A DNA stretch of 64,000 bases from Aestuariivivens insulae (GCF_022662195.1 NZ_JAKMCS010000008.1:62001-126000), one strand, 5' to 3'. Shown: positions 34,702-43,842, counted from the first letter of the stretch. Notes: generated by a model not told the origin, from the letters alone. Translations and numbers: made by a program.

Positions 34702-36066
34702 ATGTTAAGTTCATTAGTAAAAAAATACAATGTAGCGGGGCCGCGCTATACCAGTTATCCAACAGTACCGTATTGGGATAATACGACATTTTCGTTGGAG
34801 AAATGGAAATCCTCATTGGTTAGGTCGTTTCAAGAAAGTAATTCAAAAGAAGGTATAAGCCTTTATATTCACTTGCCATTTTGCGAAAGCTTGTGTACGT
34901 TTTGTGGTTGTAACAAACGTATCACCAAACAGCATAACGTTGAGTCTCCATACATTAATGCGGTGCTCAAGGAGTGGCAATTGTATTTGGATGTATTGGG
35001 TGATAAACCAGTAATTAAGGAATTGCATTTGGGTGGAGGTACTCCAACATTTTTTAGTCCAGAAAATTTAACCCGATTAATAAAAGGTATTTTAAACAAA
35101 GCCACGTTAGCCGTAAACTATGAATTTAGTTTTGAAGGCCACCCCAATAATACCACACGCGAGCATTTACAGGCCTTGTACGATGTTGGTTTTAGGCGCG
35201 TAAGCTATGGTGTACAGGATTATAATCCTGTAGTACAAAAGGCGATACATAGAATACAACCTTTTGAGCATGTAAAAAGAGCTACGGAACTGGCGAGGGA
35301 AATAGGGTATACATCTGTAGGCCATGATATTATTTTTGGCCTGCCTTTTCAAACGCTAGGGCACATTAAGGAAACCATCTTAAAAACAAAAGAGTTGCTT
35401 CCAGACCGTCTTGCTTTCTATAGTTATGCCCACGTGCCTTGGATAAAAGGGAATGGACAACGCGGATTTAAGGATTCTGATTTACCGTCGGCCGAGTTAA
35501 AGCGGCAACAATACGAATTGGGTAAACAATTGCTTGCCGAAGTGGGTTATGAAGAAATAGGCATGGACCATTTTGCTCTGAAGACAGATTCACTCTATAA
35601 ATCCATGGTTTCTGAAAAGCTACATCGGAATTTTATGGGGTATACAGCTTCTAAAACACAAGCTATGATTGGATTGGGAGTATCTTCCATTAGTGATAGT
35701 TGGTATGGCTTTTCACAAAATGTTAAGGATATTGAAAGCTACTACAGATTATTGGATGAAAATAGTATTCCTGTCTACCGTGGCCATATTTTAAGCAAAG
35801 AAGATTTGATTATTCGTAAACATATTCTTAACTTGATGTGCCAATTTAAAACGATTTGGAATGCAAATGATTTGTTTTTTAAGGAGCTCCCCGATATTCT
35901 TATAGAACTAAAGGAAATGGAAAACGATAAGCTCATCAATATAGGGACAGACTATGTTGAGGTCACTGAAAAGGGACGTCCGTTTGTTAGAAATATTTGT
36001 ATGGCGTTTGATGTATTATTAAAAAGAAAACAGCCGGAAACCAAACTGTTTTCTATGACGGTTTAA
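34702..36066 (+). CDS. hemN: Oxygen-independent coproporphyrinogen III oxidase
   Basis: I use the ATG at 34702; an in-frame TTG lies three codons upstream. The 454-residue radical-SAM enzyme has the GPRYTSYPT start, the CESLCTFCGC cluster motif (CxxxCxxC plus the extra cysteine of HemN), LHLGGGTPTF and a C-terminal HemN domain. It decarboxylates coproporphyrinogen III to protoporphyrinogen IX without oxygen, so it supplies haem under low oxygen. The Fnr-type box upstream and the nearby cbb3 oxidase fit that. A universal stress protein gene follows 85 bases later on the same strand. Confidence 0.95.
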   Translation: MLSSLVKKYNVAGPRYTSYPTVPYWDNTTFSLEKWKSSLVRSFQESNSKEGISLYIHLPFCESLCTFCGCNKRITKQHNVESPYINAVLKEWQLYLDVLGDKPVIKELHLGGGTPTFFSPENLTRLIKGILNKATLAVNYEFSFEGHPNNTTREHLQALYDVGFRRVSYGVQDYNPVVQKAIHRIQPFEHVKRATELAREIGYTSVGHDIIFGLPFQTLGHIKETILKTKELLPDRLAFYSYAHVPWIKGNGQRGFKDSDLPSAELKRQQYELGKQLLAEVGYEEIGMDHFALKTDSLYKSMVSEKLHRNFMGYTASKTQAMIGLGVSSISDSWYGFSQNVKDIESYYRLLDENSIPVYRGHILSKEDLIIRKHILNLMCQFKTIWNANDLFFKELPDILIELKEMENDKLINIGTDYVEVTEKGRPFVRNICMAFDVLLKRKQPETKLFSMTV

Positions 36067-36151
36067 CTAGACAAAAAGCGTCTTGAAGTTTACTTCAAGA
36101 AACCCTTAAAATTGTCATTCCCGTTAATAGGGAAAACAAAAAATTAAAGAG

Positions 36152-36982
36152 ATGAAAAAAATTATTGTACCCATAGATTTTTCAGAGCATTCAGAATATG
36201 CCTTGAAAGCAGCATCGAAATTAGCGTTAAAGAATGATGCCGAATTATTGGCGTTGCATATGTTGGAAATGTCCGATATCATGCTAACAGCAAGTGGGGA
36301 AGACCCACAAAAAGTGATTTACTTTTTAAAACTGGCTGAACAACGGTTTGAAGAATTCCTAAAAAAAGATTACTTAAAAAACGTTAAAGTAACTCCCATA
36401 ATTAAACACTTTAAAGTTTTTAGCGAAGTTAACGATGTTGCCCAAAAACATAATGCAGATCTTATTGTTATGGGATCCCACGGCGCCAGTGGCGTTAAGG
36501 AATTTTTTGTGGGCTCCAATACAGAACGGGTAGTGCGTCACTCTGAAATTCCTGTTTTGGTTGTGAAAAAAGACTTGCCTAAAGTTAACTTTGATGTTGT
36601 GGTCTATGCTTGTGATTTTTCAGAAGAAAGCATAGAATCTTTCATTAAGGCAACAAAGATGTTTGATAGAATGAAAGCTAAATTGTATATGGTACACGTA
36701 AATTTACCTAACGATCGCTTTAGAAGTTCGGCCGAAATAGAACGTAATGTGGTTAGTTTTTTAACGAAAGCCGATGGTAATTTAGATAGGTTGGATTGTG
36801 TTAATTATGTAAACGACTATACTATAGAAGATGGTATTTTAACTTTTGCCAATAAAATTGGAGCCGATTTAATAGCTTTATCAACGCATGGAAAAAAGGG
36901 GATTGCCCACTTTTTTGAAGGTAGTATAAGTGAAGATGTTGCCAACCATGCTACTTTACCAGTTTTAACTTTTAAGATTTAA
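36152..36982 (+). CDS. Tandem universal stress protein (UspA family)
   Basis: The 276-residue protein holds two Usp domains (about residues 1-146 and 150-276). The first has the DFSEHSEYALKAA start and an ATP-loop-like GSHGASGVKEFFVGSNTERVV. The second has STHGKKGIAHFFEGSISEDVA. Two-domain Usp proteins are common next to micro-oxic genes. It follows hemN on the same strand and may read through from the hemN promoter. Exact role unknown. Confidence 0.9.
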   Translation: MKKIIVPIDFSEHSEYALKAASKLALKNDAELLALHMLEMSDIMLTASGEDPQKVIYFLKLAEQRFEEFLKKDYLKNVKVTPIIKHFKVFSEVNDVAQKHNADLIVMGSHGASGVKEFFVGSNTERVVRHSEIPVLVVKKDLPKVNFDVVVYACDFSEESIESFIKATKMFDRMKAKLYMVHVNLPNDRFRSSAEIERNVVSFLTKADGNLDRLDCVNYVNDYTIEDGILTFANKIGADLIALSTHGKKGIAHFFEGSISEDVANHATLPVLTFKI

Positions 36983-37018
36983 GATTATCATTTTTGAATT
37001 GATTTTAGCAAATTAATG

Positions 37019-37043
37019 AGGGGGGCTTTGTATTGAGCCTCCT
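37019..37043 (+). terminator. Terminator after usp
   Basis: A G-rich arm (37019-37027) can pair with AGCCTCCT (37036-37043), allowing a G-U pair, followed by TTTTT. Confidence 0.6.
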
Positions 37044-37158
37044 TTTTATTGGATAAGTTACTAAAGTGAAATCATGTTTTTTAAATGGATGAATGCTATT
37101 AGGTATGGGTGGCTTGAACATTCTAAGATAAATCCAAATTTTTTATTCGAAAACAACG

Positions 37159-37207
37159 CCTTCCCTTTTTAAGGGAAGGTGGATTTGATTTCGTTAGAGA
37201 AATCAAA
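37159..37207. repeat. Two-hairpin dispersed element
   Basis: CCTTCCCTT (37159-37167) pairs with AAGGGAAGG (37171-37179). TTTGATTTC (37184-37192) pairs with GAAATCAAA (37199-37207). The compact double hairpin looks like a small repetitive intergenic element. Confidence 0.65.
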
Positions 37208-37320
37208 GACGGAAGGGTTAAAGTCCAAACTTGATCTCAACTAAAATATATTTATTAAGTGTAATCATAACAAATGATTCTTTACCAAATAAACTTCCTT
37301 GTCTTCATCCCATTAAATTG

Positions 37321-37340
37321 GGAATGAATCCACTCCTCCT
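37321..37340. repeat. Dispersed intergenic motif, copy 2
   Basis: Identical over 20 bases to 6789-6808, and again followed by an A- and G-rich stretch. Confidence 0.6.
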
Positions 37341-37496
37341 TAATAAAAGGGGAACTTTTTGTTCGAAAACAATTCGTTTGCCAGTTAAGGTGACTCTTAT
37401 TGAGCAGACAAAAGATCTTTAAAATTAGAATTTCTAATTAGTTTCTATTCTGCTTAGCTGAGAACAACCGAGGTTTTTAAACTTTATTACCAGGAG

Positions 37497-38198
37497 TTAA
37501 TGACAGTTCATAGTGTTGGAAACAGCATCATAAACAGGGGCAGGAGAGAGGTAAGGGATGCCTAAGCCCAAACCACGAAGTATAAACAAGAGTCCGATAA
37601 TAACAACAAATATGGGTATGGCCCGCTGTATTTTTTGTCTGATACTTCCTTTTAAAAATTGACTGAAGTAAATAGCGGTTGTCATTAGGGGTATGGTGCC
37701 CAAACCAAAAACAGACATGTATATACTGCCATTAAAAGCATTACCACTGGCAATGGCAGCAAAAACAGCCATATAAACCAAACCACAAGGTAGAAAACCG
37801 TTTAAAAAACCAATGGTTAAAAAGGTGTCGGCCGTTTTTTTCTTTAGGGCATTTCCTAAAGCCGATTTAATTTTCGAAATAATGCGGTAAATGGGTTTGG
37901 AAATGGTATAGCTATTTAACTTATGCTGAGGTATCAAGACCAGAACAATCATGATTACTCCAATAGCTATAGATAATTGTTGCTGTAATCCAAACAAGTA
38001 AAAGCTTTTGCCAATAAGTCCGAACGCAAGGCCAATAATACTATAGGCTATTAATCTACCTATATGATAAACGGTTATTTGTGATATTTTTTTGTAGTTG
38101 TTTGTTCGGTCTACAGGCAACATAAAGGCTATTGGCCCACACATGCCTACACAGTGAAAACTTCCCAATAAACCTAATATGAATGCCGATATAAGCAT
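37497..38198 (-). CDS. SafE/TauE-like membrane protein of the cco cluster
   Basis: The 233-residue protein has six or seven hydrophobic spans and the LGLLGSFHCVGMCGPIAF start typical of the UreH/TauE-like family found at the end of cbb3 oxidase gene clusters. The histidine and two cysteines in HCVGMC are likely metal ligands. A second GFLNGFLPCGLVYMAVFAA segment holds the PCGL motif. A role in copper or metal handling for oxidase assembly is an inference from motif and context. It begins one base after the ccoH stop codon. Confidence 0.8.
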   Translation of the reverse strand: MLISAFILGLLGSFHCVGMCGPIAFMLPVDRTNNYKKISQITVYHIGRLIAYSIIGLAFGLIGKSFYLFGLQQQLSIAIGVIMIVLVLIPQHKLNSYTISKPIYRIISKIKSALGNALKKKTADTFLTIGFLNGFLPCGLVYMAVFAAIASGNAFNGSIYMSVFGLGTIPLMTTAIYFSQFLKGSIRQKIQRAIPIFVVIIGLLFILRGLGLGIPYLSPAPVYDAVSNTMNCH

Positions 38199-38199
38199 G

Positions 38200-38646
38200 T
38201 TAATAGTTAATGGATTCTTTATATAAATACGAAATTCCGTTATATTGCCAATCTATTTTAATGTTCCAACGACCATCTACCAAACGATTGTCAGGTATGA
38301 GCAAATATGTGTTAGACAATGAAATAGCTGTTTCAAAGTCTAGTTGTTTGTTAGATGGTCTGTATAGGAACATTTTTCCGGTAATTCTTTTGTGATCTAA
38401 ATTTTTGGGGAATAGTATTTTTAAGCCTTCACCAGTTTTTTCATAGCTAATATTTTCGGTTAGGGTTTTCGCATTTTTTAGCTTTTCAATATCGTTTTGA
38501 TAGGCCAATTCTTCGCCATAATAATCCTCGGTAACTAAATCGTGATCATACTTGTCATTCACGTTCATGGTTATAATAAAATACATGATAAAGCTAATAA
38601 AGCCTATAAATGCTATTACAATTCCGGTGCCCCAATTTAGTTTCAT
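38200..38646 (-). CDS. ccoH: CcoH/FixH family cbb3 assembly protein
   Basis: The 148-residue protein has one N-terminal membrane span (LNWGTGIVIAFIGFISFIMYF) and an outward-facing domain with the LVTEDYYGEELAYQNDIEK motif characteristic of FixH. CcoH stabilises the cbb3 oxidase during assembly. It lies between ccoG and the SafE-like gene, 48 bases after ccoG. Confidence 0.88.
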   Translation of the reverse strand: MKLNWGTGIVIAFIGFISFIMYFIITMNVNDKYDHDLVTEDYYGEELAYQNDIEKLKNAKTLTENISYEKTGEGLKILFPKNLDHKRITGKMFLYRPSNKQLDFETAISLSNTYLLIPDNRLVDGRWNIKIDWQYNGISYLYKESINY

Positions 38647-38694
38647 TGCTTCGTTTTTTTTAACTATTAACCAATAACTTAATAACTAATTAAC

Positions 38695-40119
38695 TTACTT
38701 ATAACTCCTTGGCCCTAAAAAATTGGCCGTGGTAGTTTCAATAAGGGTATCGCCTTGATACACCCCAATCTTAATTTTATTTCGGTCGCCCGATAGGACA
38801 GAATTATTAATCTCTACGAACAACGTCCCTTCTGCAATTCCTTGACTGGGTACAGTAAAGGTATCACTTGTAGCTACCAATTTTAATTCTCCTTTATGCG
38901 ACATTAATTTTATGCTCACGTTGTCAATATCGTGGCTTGTTTTATTTACCAATTTATAGGTAAATACATTGCTTATAATATTATTGTCTTTATGCTCGTA
39001 AAGTTGTCCTGGCAGCCTTAAAACTGTAGCTTCAACATCGTTACGTAAAAATAACATGCCAATTAATAAGCCTGTCAATATAGATAACACTGCAATGTAG
39101 CCTTTCATTCTAGCTGTTAGCTTAAAAGGTACTTTTTGCTCTATGTTTTCTTCACTAGCATAACGAATAAGACCTTTTGGTAAATTGATGCTTTCCATAA
39201 TATGGTCGCATTCATCAATACAGGCCGTACAATTAACGCATTCCAGTTGTGTACCGTTTCTAATATCAATTCCAGTGGGGCACACATGTACGCATTGTAG
39301 GCAATCTATACAGTCGCCATGGCCTAGGGCCTGTCTGTCTTCATTTTTTCTAAACTTTTTTCTGCCATTTTCACCTTCACCACGTTTATGGTCATAGGCC
39401 ACTACAATAGATTTAGTGTCCAGTAACACCCCTTGTAGTCTACCATAGGGACAAGCAATAATGCAAACCTGCTCCCTAAACCATGCAAAGACAAAATAGA
39501 AAACCGCTGTAAAAATAATTAGAGGAAACAACGTGCTTAAATGTTGTAACGGGCCCTCGTTAACATAACGTAATAGCTTATCGCTTCCTATAAGATAGGC
39601 CAAAAAGACATTGGCAATTAAAAAGGATATTACTAAAAAAATAAACCATTTCAATATCCGCTTTTTAATTTTTTCAGAGTCCCATACTTGCCTATCTAAT
39701 TTGCGTTGTTTGTTTCTGTCACCTTCAATCCAATATTCAATGCGCCTAAATACCATTTCCATAAAAATGGTCTGCGGACAAATCCAACCGCAAAAAATAC
39801 GTCCGAAGGCTACTGTAAATAAGGTAATAAATACAACACCTATAATCATGGAAATGACAAACAGGTGAAAATCCTGGGGCCAAAACGGAAAGCTAAAAAT
39901 ATTGAAACGTCGCTCTAAAACATTAAACATTAAAAACTGGTTGCCGTTTATTTTGATGAAAGGCGATAAGATTAAAAATGCTAATAAGAAATAGCTAACA
40001 ATTTTACGTTTGTCGTAGTACTTTCCATTGGGTTTTTTTGGAAACACCCATGCACGTTTACCTTCTTCGGTAACGGTACCTATGGAGTCTCTAAATTTTT
40101 CGTTATTTGGTGTTTCCAA
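38695..40119 (-). CDS. ccoG: Cytochrome c oxidase accessory protein CcoG (FixG/RdxA)
   Basis: The 474-residue membrane protein has five or six spans in its first half and a polyferredoxin-type centre: FCGWICPQTIFMEMVFRRIE, CIIACPYGRLQG, CIDCLQCVHVCPTGIDI and CVNCTACIDECDHIM. A C-terminal periplasmic immunoglobulin-like domain (FixG_C) follows. CcoG reduces Cu(II) for delivery to the oxidase. The start codon is TTG: in-frame upstream sequence has no ATG before a stop at about 40149, and METPNNEKFRDSIGT aligns with the usual start of the family. A strong hairpin separates it from ccoP. Confidence 0.93.
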   Translation of the reverse strand: METPNNEKFRDSIGTVTEEGKRAWVFPKKPNGKYYDKRKIVSYFLLAFLILSPFIKINGNQFLMFNVLERRFNIFSFPFWPQDFHLFVISMIIGVVFITLFTVAFGRIFCGWICPQTIFMEMVFRRIEYWIEGDRNKQRKLDRQVWDSEKIKKRILKWFIFLVISFLIANVFLAYLIGSDKLLRYVNEGPLQHLSTLFPLIIFTAVFYFVFAWFREQVCIIACPYGRLQGVLLDTKSIVVAYDHKRGEGENGRKKFRKNEDRQALGHGDCIDCLQCVHVCPTGIDIRNGTQLECVNCTACIDECDHIMESINLPKGLIRYASEENIEQKVPFKLTARMKGYIAVLSILTGLLIGMLFLRNDVEATVLRLPGQLYEHKDNNIISNVFTYKLVNKTSHDIDNVSIKLMSHKGELKLVATSDTFTVPSQGIAEGTLFVEINNSVLSGDRNKIKIGVYQGDTLIETTTANFLGPRSYK

Positions 40120-40134
40120 TGGATTAGGGGTTAA

Positions 40135-40168
40135 AGACTCCCTTTGTTATGAAAAATAAAGGGAGTCT
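40135..40168 (-). other. Hairpin between ccoP and ccoG
   Basis: AGACTCCCTTT (40135-40145) pairs perfectly over 11 bases with AAAGGGAGTCT (40158-40168) around a 12-base loop. On the minus strand it follows the ccoP stop and precedes ccoG with only a short T tract. It may attenuate or stabilise mRNA between structural and assembly genes. Confidence 0.75.
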
Positions 40169-40189
40169 GTTAGAGCTATTAATCTATTC

Positions 40190-41113
40190 TTATCGAACAG
40201 GTTCAACTTGGGTTTCTGTGGTGCTTTCAGTTGTATTGTCTTCACCTCCCCATAAATCACCTTGTGGATCTTTGGGGTTGGCTGGTGTTGTTCCTTGAAA
40301 TGTTAAAACATAACTGGCTACTTGCGCAATTTCTAAAGGTTTTAATTGTTGTTTCCAGGCAACCATACCTTTTCCAGAGCGTCCACCTTCAGAAATGGTC
40401 TTGAATACACTCTTAATATCACCTCCCAATATCCAGTATTTATCGGTTAAATTGGGGCCTATACCACCACCGCCATCTATCATATGGCAGGCAACACAAT
40501 TGGTTTCATAAATGGCTTTTCCCGCACTTAAATCTGAAGCCTCTGTAAGTTGTTCTACAGTATTGACATCTACAAGGTCCTTGGCTGTTTTCTTATATTC
40601 TTCAATAGCTGTTCTTGCATCGGCGAGTTCTGTTTCCAGTTCGTCTAATTGACCTGGGCCATCAAAAACGTGATACCTCAAGAGATAAACCGCTGCAAAA
40701 ATGATGGAAATATAGAACCCGTATAACCACCATGGCGGTAAGCTGTTGTCCAATTCTTTAATACCGTCGTAATTATGGTCTAATATTATTTCGTGTTCTT
40801 CTTCAAGTGGTTTTTGTTTTAAAAGCTTTTTATAAACGTTTTTCAACCAAGTAAATTGATATGACTTTTCTTTTTCGGCCAAAAAGCGTGCCTTGGCTTC
40901 TGCATCTAATTTTTGTAGCATAACGTTTTCAAGAGCACTTATAATAGCTTCAATGGCAATTAGAATAAGCAATACTAAGAAAAGGAACAGCAATACACTG
41001 GGGTATTCTATAAATGCTGGTTTGTCTCCAGAGTCTATAAAGTATTCTACAGCACCAAAAATGATGAAGAATACAATGGGTACTCTTACCCAGGATGGAA
41101 CTAAGTTTTTCAT
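40190..41113 (-). CDS. ccoP: cbb3 oxidase subunit III (CcoP), single-haem type
   Basis: The 307-residue protein has two N-terminal membrane spans, a linker, the cbb3 N-terminal segment (DGIKELDNSLPPWWLYGFY, about residue 115) with a third span, and one c-type haem motif CVACH followed by GGGGIGPNLTDKYWI. Classical proteobacterial CcoP has two haem c motifs; only one is present here, as is common in Bacteroidota. It shuttles electrons to the CcoNO core. It is the last structural gene of the cluster before the hairpin. Confidence 0.9.
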   Translation of the reverse strand: MKNLVPSWVRVPIVFFIIFGAVEYFIDSGDKPAFIEYPSVLLFLFLVLLILIAIEAIISALENVMLQKLDAEAKARFLAEKEKSYQFTWLKNVYKKLLKQKPLEEEHEIILDHNYDGIKELDNSLPPWWLYGFYISIIFAAVYLLRYHVFDGPGQLDELETELADARTAIEEYKKTAKDLVDVNTVEQLTEASDLSAGKAIYETNCVACHMIDGGGGIGPNLTDKYWILGGDIKSVFKTISEGGRSGKGMVAWKQQLKPLEIAQVASYVLTFQGTTPANPKDPQGDLWGGEDNTTESTTETQVEPVR

Positions 41114-41199
41114 TTGATAGTTTTTTATTGTTTTTTAATGGACAAATGTAACCTCCTATTAGGGTTGGAATATGAATTCATGTTTTTGAATAGTCGGTT

Positions 41200-41385
41200 T
41201 CATAATATATCGTCGTTTTGGTTGTCTAATGGCATATTGCTTACACTATTTATATAGTCTTTTTTAGCGGTTACTACCCACCACGTTAGGACTACAAAAA
41301 AGATAAAAAAGATGAGTAGGGAAATGATGGGGTAGATCTCTACACCTGTAATGCTGTCCATATGGTTTTTTACAAATTTTAACAT
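41200..41385 (-). CDS. ccoQ: CcoQ/FixQ-type small subunit
   Basis: The 61-residue protein has one membrane span (IYPIISLLIFFIFFVVLTWWV) and a short polar tail. Position (4 bases after ccoNO and before ccoP), size and topology fit CcoQ, which stabilises the cbb3 complex. Sequence alone would not be diagnostic. Confidence 0.85.
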   Translation of the reverse strand: MLKFVKNHMDSITGVEIYPIISLLIFFIFFVVLTWWVVTAKKDYINSVSNMPLDNQNDDIL

Positions 41386-41389
41386 AATA

Positions 41390-43582
41390 CTAGTTTTGCG
41401 CAGTTTCTACTTTAATATCTGTTCCTAAGCGTTGTAGATAGGCTATTAACGCTACTATTTCCCTGTTTTTCATTTCAACGAACGCTTCACCGTTTTCAGC
41501 AGCATAAGTTTTATTGGCCTCATAGTTTTTGGCAAAATCAGGATCACTATAAAGGTTTTCTTCAATTTGAGAGCCTTGTTCCAGCATGCTTTGTTGTGCA
41601 TTGGCTATGTCTGCATCGGTATAAGGAACACCTAAGGAGACCATGGTTCTCATCTTGGCTTCGGTTTGTGATTTGTCAAGCTCACTTGATTTACCAGTAA
41701 TTAACCATGGGTAACGTGGCATGATAGATCCCGACGAGGTACTTTGTGGATCGTACATGTGGTTAAAGTGCCAATTATCAGAATATTTACCTCCAACACG
41801 ATGCAGGTCCGGCCCAGTACGCTTACTGCCCCATAGGAAGGGATGGTCGTAAACATATTCACCAGCTTTAGAGTATTCGCCATAGCGTTCTACTTCACTT
41901 CTAAAGGGACGAATCATTTGTGAGTGACAGCCCACACAGCCTTCTCGTATGTAAATGTCGCGACCTTCCAATTCAAGTGGTGTATAAGGTTTAACACTCG
42001 AAATGGTTGGTATATTCGATTTTACCATAATAGTTGGTACAATTTGAATGACCCCACCAATTAAAATAGCTACGGTTGCCAATAAGGTTAATTGTACAGG
42101 TCTTCTTTCCAACCAAGTATGCCATCCTTCACTGGCGGTACGTTTTTTGGTCACACGTTCCAAAGCAGGAGCTTCAGCCAATTCATCTTCCACTTTACTG
42201 CCACTTTTAATAGTAGCTATAACATTGTAAACTAAAATAAGTAGACCTATAATGTATAGGGTACCACCAATGGCACGCATGGCATACATAGGCATTATTT
42301 CGGTAACTGTTTCTAAGAAGTTACCATAAACCAATGTTCCATCAGGATTAAATTGTTTCCACATACTGGCTTGGGTAAATCCTGCTACATACATGGGGAG
42401 TGCATAGATAATGATACCCAAGGTGCCTAACCAGAAATGTAAATTGGCCAAGCCTAAAGAATGCAGTTTGGTTTTAAATAAACGTGGAATTAAATAATAA
42501 ATAATACCAAAGGCCATAAAACCGTTCCATGCTAATGCGCCTACGTGTACGTGGGCAATAATCCAATCGGTAAAGTGGGCAATGGCGTTTACGTTTTTAA
42601 GGGATAGGGTAGGGCCTTCAAACGTTGCCATACCATAACCGGTAATGGCCACAACCATAAATTTTAAAACAGGATCGGTACGTACCTTGTCCCAAGCACC
42701 ACGAAGCGTTAGTAGTCCATTGATCATACCTCCCCAAGACGGCATTAACAGCATTACCGAAAATACCACACCTAAATTTTGGGCCCACTCTGGTAAAGCG
42801 GTATACAATAAGTGATGGGGTCCAGCCCAGATATATATAAAGATTAATGACCAAAAGTGTACAATAGATAACCTATAGGAATAAACAGGTCTATTGGCTG
42901 CTTTGGGTACAAAGTAGTACATGATTCCTAAAAACGGTGTTGTTAAGAAGAATGCTACAGCATTATGGCCATACCACCATTGTACTAAGGCGTCTTGAAC
43001 ACCTGCGTATACAGAATAACTCTTAAGGGCACTTACAGGAAGTTCCAAACTATTAAAAATATGTAGTACAGCAACAGTGACAAAGGTGGCAATGTAGAAC
43101 CAAATGGCCACATATAAATGACGCTGGCGCCGTTTTAAGATCGTCCAAATCATATTGACACCAAATACAACCCAAATTAATGCAATGGCAATATCGATGG
43201 GCCATTCCAATTCGGCATACTCTTTAGAAGTTGTAATACCAAGGGGCAAGGTAATGGCGGCGGCCACTATAATGAGTTGCCAACCCCAAAAGTTAATGTT
43301 GCTTAACAGGTCGCTTGCCATACGTGCTTTCAACAAGCGTTGCAGGGAATAGTAAATACCAGCAAACATGGCATTACCTACAAAGGCAAAAATAACAGCA
43401 TTGGTATGTAAAGGCCTAAGGCGACCAAAACTTAACCACGAAATGCCATCGGTAAGATTTGGAAATAAGAACAAAAAGGCCAATAGAAGACCTACTAGCA
43501 TGCCTACTACTCCAAATACTATTGTGGCATAAATGAACTTGGTAACGATTTTGTTATCGTAATGAAACTGTTGCATTTCCAT
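41390..43582 (-). CDS. ccoNO: Fused cbb3 oxidase subunits I and II (CcoN-CcoO)
   Basis: The 730-residue protein joins the haem-copper oxidase subunit I (about residues 1-490, 12 or more spans, with haem/copper histidines in WYGHNAVAFFL, GPHHLLY and HVHVGALAWNG) to the monohaem cytochrome CcoO (about 520-730, with REGCVGCHSQMIRPF and axial-methionine segment SIMPRYPWL). Fusion of ccoN and ccoO is typical of Bacteroidota. This is the catalytic core that reduces oxygen to water at high affinity and pumps protons. It starts 9 bases after ccoS. Confidence 0.96.
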   Translation of the reverse strand: MEMQQFHYDNKIVTKFIYATIVFGVVGMLVGLLLAFLFLFPNLTDGISWLSFGRLRPLHTNAVIFAFVGNAMFAGIYYSLQRLLKARMASDLLSNINFWGWQLIIVAAAITLPLGITTSKEYAELEWPIDIAIALIWVVFGVNMIWTILKRRQRHLYVAIWFYIATFVTVAVLHIFNSLELPVSALKSYSVYAGVQDALVQWWYGHNAVAFFLTTPFLGIMYYFVPKAANRPVYSYRLSIVHFWSLIFIYIWAGPHHLLYTALPEWAQNLGVVFSVMLLMPSWGGMINGLLTLRGAWDKVRTDPVLKFMVVAITGYGMATFEGPTLSLKNVNAIAHFTDWIIAHVHVGALAWNGFMAFGIIYYLIPRLFKTKLHSLGLANLHFWLGTLGIIIYALPMYVAGFTQASMWKQFNPDGTLVYGNFLETVTEIMPMYAMRAIGGTLYIIGLLILVYNVIATIKSGSKVEDELAEAPALERVTKKRTASEGWHTWLERRPVQLTLLATVAILIGGVIQIVPTIMVKSNIPTISSVKPYTPLELEGRDIYIREGCVGCHSQMIRPFRSEVERYGEYSKAGEYVYDHPFLWGSKRTGPDLHRVGGKYSDNWHFNHMYDPQSTSSGSIMPRYPWLITGKSSELDKSQTEAKMRTMVSLGVPYTDADIANAQQSMLEQGSQIEENLYSDPDFAKNYEANKTYAAENGEAFVEMKNREIVALIAYLQRLGTDIKVETAQN

Positions 43583-43591
43583 AAGTAATTG

Positions 43592-43777
43592 TTAATCTTT
43601 TTTGGTTAGTACTGATTTATTGTTTTTTTCTTTTACGAGTTCGTCTTCAAAGAGCATTCTTACCGAAGGCGTATAGCTGTCGTCATACTGTCCGCTTCTT
43701 ACTGCCAATACAAAGGCAATAAAGAAGCCAACAGCCACAGCAATGCTTATAGCTAATAAAATGTATATAACACTCAT
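43592..43777 (-). CDS. ccoS: cbb3 oxidase assembly protein CcoS
   Basis: The 61-residue protein has one N-terminal membrane span and the conserved FFIAFVLAVRSGQYDDSYTPSVRMLFED region of CcoS. CcoS is needed to insert redox cofactors into the oxidase. It opens the structural-gene transcript: an Fnr-type box and a -7 element lie just upstream, between it and ccoI. Confidence 0.9.
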   Translation of the reverse strand: MSVIYILLAISIAVAVGFFIAFVLAVRSGQYDDSYTPSVRMLFEDELVKEKNNKSVLTKKD

Positions 43778-43797
43778 ACCTGTTTGAAGTTATGGGT

Positions 43798-43805
43798 CAA
43801 AATTA
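43798..43805 (-). promoter_or_regulatory. -7 element of the ccoS-N-Q-P promoter
   Basis: On the minus strand this reads TAATTTTG, fitting TAnnTTTG, and lies 20 bases before the ccoS start. Its first base is 29.5 bases from the centre of the Fnr-type box at 43828-43841. Confidence 0.65.
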
Positions 43806-43827
43806 GTTTCATGTGTATTGTTAAAAA

Positions 43828-43841
43828 ATGACTTTTGTCAT
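43828..43841. promoter_or_regulatory. Fnr-type box upstream of ccoS
   Basis: ATGACTTTTGTCAT has TGAC and GTCA half-sites with a 4-base spacer. It begins right after the ccoI stop codon and precedes the ccoS -7 element by the same distance as at hemN, so the oxidase genes can be transcribed separately from ccoI. Confidence 0.75.
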
Positions 43842-43842
43842 G

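Larger units (their letters stand above)
36983..37496. other. Gene-free interval with dispersed repeats
   Basis: This 514-base stretch separates usp from the converging end of the cco cluster. It holds a probable terminator (37019-37043), a two-hairpin element (37159-37207) and a copy of the 20-base dispersed motif (37321-37340). A 63-codon frame at 37231-37422 runs through the repeats and is not convincing. Confidence 0.65.

Noticed and set aside
37231-37422. 63-codon frame in the usp-cco gap
   Set aside because: It runs through dispersed repeat sequence, has no promoter or family resemblance, and its composition follows the repeats rather than coding sequence.
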